Shown: positions 5,646-10,787 of the stretch, in pieces
How positions within the stretch are numbered: the stretch's first letter is position 1
Layout of the letters: each line of letters starts with the position of its first letter
NCBI GenBank assembly: GCA_023251695.1
Contig: JAHEYE010000098.1
Location: 1-10,787, forward strand
Reading direction: 5' to 3'
From: Sphingobacteriaceae bacterium
GTDB taxonomy: Bacteria > Bacteroidota > Bacteroidia > B-17B0 > Aurantibacillaceae
Length of the DNA stretch: 10,787 nt
Program-made: the position numbers and the translations under genes
Notes under the pieces: model-generated
The model's database searches: none
Seen by the model: only the letters and a program-made list of their open reading frames with translations
Told to the model about the DNA's origin: nothing

Positions 5646-7604
5646 TTAATACAAAAACTCCCAAGCTGATTTATAAAACCCGTTCTTCTCACAATACTCC
5701 GTAAAAGCTTTATAAAAAGGATGATTACCAACGGTTGAGGTATCCATTATCACCACTAATTTTTTCTTTGCTCTGGTGAGCGCTACATTCATACGGCGGA
5801 TGTCGCTTAAGAAACCAATTTCAGAATTAGTATTACTGCGGACTAATGAAATATAAATAACATCGCGCTCTTCCCCCTGAAAGCCATCAATTGTTTTTAC
5901 GGAAATTTCACTTATTGGTTTATTGGTAAAATCCTGTTCGGTTAACTTTTCTTTTAATAATTCTATTTGCTCTTTGTAGGGTGAAATTATTCCGATGGAA
6001 ATTTTTTGCTCTTGTTTAGTGTATTCGTATTGCTCCAATAATAAATTTAAATGCTTATACAATAAATCCGCTTCTCCTTTATTGGATAAACTTAAGGTCT
6101 CCGGATTTTGCAATTCATCAAAACTACAACCAGCGGTATCAATTAATTCAACAGGGCTTTCCAAAAACGCAAACTGTTCTTCTCTCCCCCTTTGGGGGAG
6201 CCGGTGGGGGCTCAATGTCTCATCTTTTACCGAGACATCCGCCTCCAATTCATTCTTATAAAAATAAGCGTTGCTGAAACTCATGATAGCATTATGCATC
6301 CTGTATTGCCGTGTAAGCAATGAAGAACTTCCTTCGAGTTTCATACAAGTATCTAACAGTGTAACATCCAATCCCTCTTTTTTTGCGTCAATGCTCTTAA
6401 CAACAGGTGGTAACTGAAAATGATCGCCACTGAAAATAACCCGGTTGCACTTTAATAAAGGAATCCATGTCATTGGCTCCAAAGCCTGCGAGGCCTCATC
6501 AAAAAATAAAGTATTAAATGTTTTTTTATTTAAAGCGCGATGCGTTGAGGTTACGGGCGTACAACAAATTACCTGGGCATTCACAAATAATTCATTTACA
6601 ACATGGTCTTCTAATAATCGCGCCTCTTTCAAACAATTTTTTGCTTCTGAATAAAAAGCAGCGCGTTGTTGTGCATCTTCCCTCCCAAAAACACGTTTGT
6701 ATTTTCCCGCCATTCTAAAGTATTCTTCTGCTGTTTTACGTAAACTTTTTATATCCTTATAATACGAGCTATTCTGCACCTGCCCGTCAACCGAAGTTCC
6801 CATTAACTCTTCCGATATTCTTGCGGGGTGCCCCACACGCAAAACATTTATTCCTTGTTCCAATAATTTCTCACTTAGCAAATCAACCGCTGTATTAGTT
6901 GGTGCACAAACCAAAACTTGCTTTTCTGTTTGCAGAGTCAAACGAATGGCATGAACTAATGTTGTTGTTTTCCCAGTACCGGGCGGACCATGAATCACCG
7001 CAATATCATTTGCGGCTAAGGCGTGGCGCACTGCTCTGTTTTGCGATAAATTTAACTGGGGAATAATTATACTCTCATCTAACTTTTCGAAAGATGGTTT
7101 TTGCAGTCCGGCTATTAATTCTCTTAGTTCGGCCTGTTTGCAATTACGCGCATTAATAATTGTATCCAAAGCCTTTTGCATTTCAGTATAACTATTATCA
7201 TCAAACTGAATGTTGATGCCCAATTTTCCGTCGTAAGCCCAATCGGGTAATTCTTCGGCATGCAAAATAATCAGCATTTTATTTTTACCCGAACGTTTAA
7301 TAGTGCCTATTATCTCATTCGCGTCATGAGGAATTTTATTGGAGAATAAAGAAATATTTTTACCCGTACTGAAATGATGCGGCATATCCAGGTTCGTGGT
7401 GCGCTCCACCTCAATTTGTAATAAATCGCCATAACCTAATTCATCGTTTAATATCTGAATGGGATACCAGGTTACCCCATTTTGTTTCCGGCGTTCTATG
7501 CCTGCTTTTAAAAATTGTTCTTTATACTGCAAATAGTCTTCTTCCCTCTCAATAAGCAGTAACTCCTTTAATAATTTTAAATGTTTTATTGAGGGTGAAT
7601 CCAT
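5646..7604 (-). CDS. SF1B DNA/RNA helicase, UPF1/IGHMBP2-like
   Basis: 652 residues from the chosen ATG at 7604. Upstream in-frame ATGs at 7640 and 7652 would add 12 or 16 residues and run into the divergent gene; the protein starting MDSPSIKHLKLLKELL looks the most natural. An N-terminal region with a beta-barrel-like stretch (about 40-130) precedes the helicase core. Visible motifs: Q-like LNLSQNRAV (184-192), Walker A GPPGTGKTT (206-214), Ia APTNTAVD (234-241), II DEAS (369-372), III SGDHFQLPP (392-400), RQYRMH (432-437), DGFQGEERD (573-581) and VI NVALTRAKK (606-614). All catalytic motifs are intact. The family unwinds nucleic acid 5'-3' with ATP; the cellular substrate of the Bacteroidota members is not known to me. 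Residues about 464-477 (LSPHRLPQRGREE) are encoded by a GC-rich palindromic repeat and look like an inserted linker. Confidence 0.9.
   Translation of the reverse strand: MDSPSIKHLKLLKELLLIEREEDYLQYKEQFLKAGIERRKQNGVTWYPIQILNDELGYGDLLQIEVERTTNLDMPHHFSTGKNISLFSNKIPHDANEIIGTIKRSGKNKMLIILHAEELPDWAYDGKLGINIQFDDNSYTEMQKALDTIINARNCKQAELRELIAGLQKPSFEKLDESIIIPQLNLSQNRAVRHALAANDIAVIHGPPGTGKTTTLVHAIRLTLQTEKQVLVCAPTNTAVDLLSEKLLEQGINVLRVGHPARISEELMGTSVDGQVQNSSYYKDIKSLRKTAEEYFRMAGKYKRVFGREDAQQRAAFYSEAKNCLKEARLLEDHVVNELFVNAQVICCTPVTSTHRALNKKTFNTLFFDEASQALEPMTWIPLLKCNRVIFSGDHFQLPPVVKSIDAKKEGLDVTLLDTCMKLEGSSSLLTRQYRMHNAIMSFSNAYFYKNELEADVSVKDETLSPHRLPQRGREEQFAFLESPVELIDTAGCSFDELQNPETLSLSNKGEADLLYKHLNLLLEQYEYTKQEQKISIGIISPYKEQIELLKEKLTEQDFTNKPISEISVKTIDGFQGEERDVIYISLVRSNTNSEIGFLSDIRRMNVALTRAKKKLVVIMDTSTVGNHPFYKAFTEYCEKNGFYKSAWEFLY
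6184..6212. repeat. GC-rich palindromic repeat inserted in the helicase gene
   Basis: CTCCCCC-TTT-GGGGGAG (6184-6200) is a perfect 7-bp stem with a 3-base loop, followed by CCGGTGGGGGCT (6201-6212). This design resembles a dispersed repeat I associate with Bacteroidota genomes. It is conspicuously GC-rich in an AT-rich gene and is read through in frame on the minus strand as a Pro/Arg-rich linker between helicase motifs. Confidence 0.65.
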
Positions 7605-7611
7605 ATATTTG
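7604..7611 (+). promoter_or_regulatory. Candidate Bacteroidota -7 promoter element for the acyltransferase operon
   Basis: TATATTTG matches the TAnnTTTG -7 consensus of the Bacteroidota primary sigma factor exactly. It lies 12 bases before the ATG at 7624, which would place the transcript start only a few bases from the start codon. No convincing -33 TTTG is seen at the proper distance (TTG at 7589-7591 is too close). The element overlaps the last base of the divergent helicase start codon. Confidence 0.45.
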
Positions 7612-7623
7612 TCAGTAGAACCT

Positions 7624-9027
7624 ATGATTTTTAACACCATAGAATTTGTCATTTTCCTGCTGGTGGTATTTATCCTCTATTGGCGCTTTTTCAGCAAAAA
7701 TAGCACGAAACAAAATAGTTTACTACTAATTGCAGGTTATTTTTTTTACAGCTGGTGGAGCTGGAAGTTTTTATTCCTTTTTATTGCCACTTCCTTTATT
7801 GATTTCTACGCCGCTCAAAAAATTGAACAAAACGAAGACCCGAAAAGGCGAAAGATATTTTTAGGACTTTCCCTTAGTGGGAATTTATTGGTACTTAGCT
7901 TTTTTAAATACTACAATTTTTTTGTAACTGAGTTCGCCAATCTTTTCAGTCTGGATCCGGAAAACCTGACTTTAAACATTATACTTCCTCTTGGAATCAG
8001 CTTTTACACTTTTCAGGCGATGGCCTACACTATTGATGTGTACAGGAAAACTACAAAAGCCGAAACCAATTTGCTCACATATTTAGTGTACAGTAGTTTC
8101 TTTCCGCAAATGTTATCCGGACCCATTGAACGCGCTAACCGTTTAATGGGACAATTCAGAGTAAAACGTGAATTCAGTTATGCACAAGCTACAAAAGGCT
8201 TAGAATTAATTTTATTCGGTTACTTGAAAAAAGTAGTGCTCGCCGATAATTTAGCTTTAATAGCCGATAAAGGTTTTTCTTTACCGAATGATTATCACGG
8301 ATTAAATGTTGTCATCGCTGTCCTATGTTTCACTTTTCAGATTTATTGTGATTTTAGCGGATATACAGATATTGCAAGAGGTGTTGCAAGGCTATTCGGA
8401 TTTGAATTAATGAAAAATTTTAATAATCCCTACTTCGCCGAAAATATAAATGATTTTTGGAGAAGGAGACATATTTCATTAAGCACCTGGTTCCGCGATT
8501 ACTTATACATTCCACTAGGCGGAAATAAAAAAGGAAAAGCAAGAACCACATTTAATATTATTTTAGTTTTTGCAGTTTCAGGATTATGGCATGGCGCGAG
8601 CAGAACATTTTTGGCCTGGGGATTGTATCACGGGTTTTTATCAGCGCTTAATCGCTTACTAAATGTAAAAATTGAATTTCCGAAACCTATTAAAATATTT
8701 TTTACCTTCTTAATTGTCGCTTTTGGTTTAATATTTTTCAGAGCAGCCAATATGAGTGACGCTTATAAAGTCATCGGGAATCTTTTTTCCTCAGGGAGTG
8801 ACTTAACCATTTTAAGCGGAATTAAAAGTTTAAAACTAGTTCTGTTGTTCTCCTGTTTATTTACGATTTTAATTTTAGAAAGATTGAACGAAACCAAACC
8901 AGAGGTGTTCAGAAATTTATTTGGTAAAAAGCTATTCAAATACTCCGCCTATTATTACGCAGTATTGCTAATTATTTTATTGGGCGTTTACAATAACGCT
9001 CCCAACTTTATTTATTTTCAGTTCTGA
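7624..9027 (+). CDS. AlgI-like membrane-bound O-acyltransferase (MBOAT)
   Basis: 467 residues starting at the ATG at 7624 (MIFNTIEFVIFL); a TTG five codons upstream is in frame but would precede a normal MBOAT N-terminus. It is a polytopic inner-membrane protein with many hydrophobic segments. Family signatures: FFYSWW near the N-terminus, PLGISFYTFQAMAYTIDVYR (122-141), SSFFPQMLSGPIER (157-170), YCDFSGYTDIARG (241-253), FWRRRHISLSTWFRDYLYIPLGG (278-300) and SGLWHGAS (319-326) with the catalytic His323. These match the AlgI/PatA group, which moves acetyl groups across the membrane to a periplasmic partner that acetylates a polysaccharide or peptidoglycan. It overlaps the next gene by one base (TGATG), implying translational coupling with that SGNH-type partner. 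The acceptor polymer is not shown by the sequence; no alginate or cellulose synthase is in view. Confidence 0.92.
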   Translation: MIFNTIEFVIFLLVVFILYWRFFSKNSTKQNSLLLIAGYFFYSWWSWKFLFLFIATSFIDFYAAQKIEQNEDPKRRKIFLGLSLSGNLLVLSFFKYYNFFVTEFANLFSLDPENLTLNIILPLGISFYTFQAMAYTIDVYRKTTKAETNLLTYLVYSSFFPQMLSGPIERANRLMGQFRVKREFSYAQATKGLELILFGYLKKVVLADNLALIADKGFSLPNDYHGLNVVIAVLCFTFQIYCDFSGYTDIARGVARLFGFELMKNFNNPYFAENINDFWRRRHISLSTWFRDYLYIPLGGNKKGKARTTFNIILVFAVSGLWHGASRTFLAWGLYHGFLSALNRLLNVKIEFPKPIKIFFTFLIVAFGLIFFRAANMSDAYKVIGNLFSSGSDLTILSGIKSLKLVLLFSCLFTILILERLNETKPEVFRNLFGKKLFKYSAYYYAVLLIILLGVYNNAPNFIYFQF

Positions 9028-9968
9028 TGAAACAGTTAGTAAAGAAAATATTTTTATTTAGTCTGCCGGTTTTAATCGGACTCATTTTTATTTTCTTCAT
9101 AAAAACCAATCGTGAGTTTTGCTACAACTATGTAAAAGGCGATTGTGAAGGGCGCGGAAAATTACTTTATAAGAAAATATATGAAGAAAAAAATTCGGTC
9201 GACTATTTATTTGTCGGCTCCTCAAAAACATGGAATGATATTGACGATGGTCTATTGGAGAACCTTACTAATTCGCCCGATTTAATGAGTGTTAAGATGT
9301 TTAACGCAGGATATTGTCGTTTTGGAAGAAATCTCGATTATTTGTATTGCAAAGAATTTTTAAAACGCAACTGTCTCAAAAAAATATTTTTGGAAGTGCG
9401 TGCGGATGAATCCACAACTTCCCACCCTATTTATCCTTACCTCGCCACCTCAGGTGAAGTGTTGGAAGGAGCGCTGGCACTGAATGGAAAATTATTTTCC
9501 GAAATTTACAATCACCTTTTAATGAATGTTAACTTTTCGCGTTGTCAACTTAATATTGAAACGCCTGAAATGAATACAGTAAACATTCCTGTACACGGCT
9601 ATGAGAATATTGAAAGGGTTTTAGACGCCAAAACGCTTGAAGAATTCTATGCAAAAGAAAAAACCCGCCTCTCTGAAAACAAAATCGATACTTCCGCACA
9701 TGCTTACCGCTTTAGTAATTACTACTTATCCAAGCTCAAAAATTTGTGCGAAAAGAAGAACGTTGAATTAGTATTCGTTTATTTGGCGGGTTATGCTAAT
9801 ATTAATAAAGAACCCGCTTTTAAATCCTATTATGAAAAATGGGGTAAATTAATAATGGCGCCTGATAGTATTTACAATAATAAAACGTATTGGAAAGATG
9901 TAGCACATTTAAATTCAGCCGGAGCAACAGCCTACACAAAATTCCTGGCTACACAGTTAGCGCGATAA
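9027..9968 (+). CDS. SGNH/GDSL-like acetyltransferase partner of MBOAT (AlgJ/AlgX/DltD-like role)
   Basis: 313 residues with an N-terminal membrane anchor (about 7-25, IFLFSLPVLIGLIFIFFI) and the remainder predicted outside the cytoplasm. SGNH landmarks are visible: FVGSSKTWND (62-71) with the likely nucleophile Ser65 or Ser66, FNAGYCRFG (92-100) as the Gly/Asn block, FLEVRADES (121-129), and DVAHLNSAGA (291-300) supplying the Asp291/His294 pair. The arrangement fits an AlgJ/AlgX/PatB-type O-acetyltransferase or esterase taking acetyl from the MBOAT. The 1-base overlap with the upstream gene supports a two-component system. Six cysteines occur, among them C32, C40, C97, C108, C116 and C173, some of which might form disulfides. 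The 3' end overlaps the convergent GH16 gene by 12 bases. No characterised family name can be assigned with certainty. Confidence 0.8.
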   Translation: MKQLVKKIFLFSLPVLIGLIFIFFIKTNREFCYNYVKGDCEGRGKLLYKKIYEEKNSVDYLFVGSSKTWNDIDDGLLENLTNSPDLMSVKMFNAGYCRFGRNLDYLYCKEFLKRNCLKKIFLEVRADESTTSHPIYPYLATSGEVLEGALALNGKLFSEIYNHLLMNVNFSRCQLNIETPEMNTVNIPVHGYENIERVLDAKTLEEFYAKEKTRLSENKIDTSAHAYRFSNYYLSKLKNLCEKKNVELVFVYLAGYANINKEPAFKSYYEKWGKLIMAPDSIYNNKTYWKDVAHLNSAGATAYTKFLATQLAR

Positions 9969-10787
9969 TAAAAATGTTTTAGAAACAGTTTTGTTTCCAT
10001 AAGTGACCTCAACTTTTACGCCATTTGAAGCAACTACAGGAATATCTAATTCACGATCACTTGTTATTTTTTCAAATAAATTCTGATCTGCATTTGTAAC
10101 CTTCACTTTATAGTCTTCTTTTTTATTCAATCCATTACAGAATAATTTCATTGTTCCATCCTCTTTTTTTAATAAAGAGATAAAAATTCCTTCAGTGGCA
10201 TGCTCCTTCTTTTTGCCATATAACATCTTCGGACTCCGTTTCATTTCCGTATTATCGGGGGCCGGATTCACATCTGCTTTTTTTAATCCGAAATAATCAG
10301 GCTGAATGTCTTCTTTAGTCCAAACCCTTATATAATCAATAATAAATGGTGAAAAACTTATTTGCTCATTATTTGGTCCGGGATGAAACGGTCCGTGATC
10401 ATCCGGTACAGCAATATTTGCCACTACGTGTTTTGGTTGGGTAAATTTCACCTTCGACACCGCAATACATTTCCCATTCAGGAAATATTTAACTTCATTC
10501 TCATCCCATAAGCACGCCACAATATTATAACCTTTATCTAAATCACCATTCAGTTTTATCCAACCTCCAAAACTTCTTTTTTGTCCGATAGGATTCCGTA
10601 CCATGTCGCAACCCTGACAATGCGTATCAACGTGTGTTTGACTTTCGCGTTCGCCTTTCAGTTCCATAATATCAATTTCTTCATTGGGAGAACCGCCGTA
10701 TAACCAAAACGCCGGCCATAATCCTTTATCTGAAGGCGCTTTGAATTTAATTTCGTAATACCCTTTTAAAAATTTCCGCTTGCTTTG
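9957..10787 (-). CDS. GH16-family glycoside hydrolase (5' partial)
   Basis: The frame is open to the window end, so the N-terminus, including any signal peptide, lies beyond; 276 residues are visible. Seen at the visible start: YYEIKFKAP (10-18), GLWPAFWLYG (22-31), and the GH16 signature EEIDIME (36-42) with nucleophile Glu37, assisting Asp39 and acid/base Glu42. Further beta-sandwich segments are KYFLNGK and FIIDYIRVW. GH16 enzymes cleave beta-1,3/1,4-glucans or galactans such as laminarin, agar and carrageenan; the subfamily cannot be judged from this fragment. After the catalytic domain, about 100 residues (from KEDIQPDYF onward) form a second, probably beta-rich domain ending KTVSKTFLLSR. 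It has no obvious T9SS sorting signature. Convergence with an acetylation operon suggests shared polysaccharide metabolism, but this is inference. Confidence 0.88.
   Translation of the reverse strand, partial: QSKRKFLKGYYEIKFKAPSDKGLWPAFWLYGGSPNEEIDIMELKGERESQTHVDTHCQGCDMVRNPIGQKRSFGGWIKLNGDLDKGYNIVACLWDENEVKYFLNGKCIAVSKVKFTQPKHVVANIAVPDDHGPFHPGPNNEQISFSPFIIDYIRVWTKEDIQPDYFGLKKADVNPAPDNTEMKRSPKMLYGKKKEHATEGIFISLLKKEDGTMKLFCNGLNKKEDYKVKVTNADQNLFEKITSDRELDIPVVASNGVKVEVTYGNKTVSKTFLLSR

Noticed and set aside
7605..7652. Helicase start at 7652 or 7640
   Set aside because: These starts would overlap the acyltransferase coding region by up to 29 bases and give an atypical N-terminus; the ATG at 7604 fits better, though this is not proven.
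9982..9997. GAAAC-GTTTC hairpin near the convergent SGNH/GH16 ends as a terminator
   Set aside because: The stem is only five A/T-rich-flanked pairs with no T tract after it on either strand, and it lies within the GH16 coding region.

Overview
The window looks like a chromosomal segment of a low-GC member of the Bacteroidota. The evidence is AT-rich DNA, near absence of Shine-Dalgarno sequences, a TAnnTTTG-type -7 promoter element, a TPR/PD40-propeller protein resembling the type IX secretion factor PorE, a DUF1571 protein with a LysM-like segment, and two dispersed palindromic repeats of a style I associate with this phylum. I cannot name a genus. No rRNA, tRNA, CRISPR array, transposase or phage gene is visible.

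Left part (2-3454) is a Kdo-type sugar acid neighbourhood. It begins with a transaldolase/fructose-6-phosphate-aldolase-like enzyme (start outside the window) fused to a KdsD-like pair of CBS domains. A KdsC-like HAD phosphatase with extra N- and C-terminal segments follows, and then a clear KdsB (CMP-Kdo synthetase). A secreted DUF1571/LysM-like protein lies on the opposite strand between the last two. The transaldolase-CBS fusion is the most unusual protein here: its regulatory half resembles arabinose-5-phosphate isomerase, but its catalytic half is an aldolase.

Middle part (3455-5645) has a small monohaem cytochrome c-like lipoprotein on the minus strand and, divergently, a periplasmic TPR + five-bladed PD40 propeller + carboxypeptidase-regulatory-like protein that lacks the OmpA domain of PorE. 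A perfect 18-bp inverted repeat (REP-like) and a classic intrinsic terminator close this segment.

Right part (5646-10787) has an SF1B (UPF1/IGHMBP2-like) helicase on the minus strand, interrupted in frame by a GC-rich palindromic repeat that is translated into an added linker. Divergent from it is a two-gene operon: an AlgI-like membrane O-acyltransferase overlapping by one base an SGNH-type partner protein. Its promoter appears to overlap the helicase start codon. A GH16 glycoside hydrolase, cut by the window end, converges on the operon with a 12-bp overlap. The last three genes suggest acetylation and cleavage of a surface or environmental polysaccharide.

Genes are tightly packed: convergent pairs abut or overlap (4 bp at 1799-1802, 0 bp at 3454/3455, 12 bp at 9957-9968), and no gene-free stretch exceeds about 110 bases.
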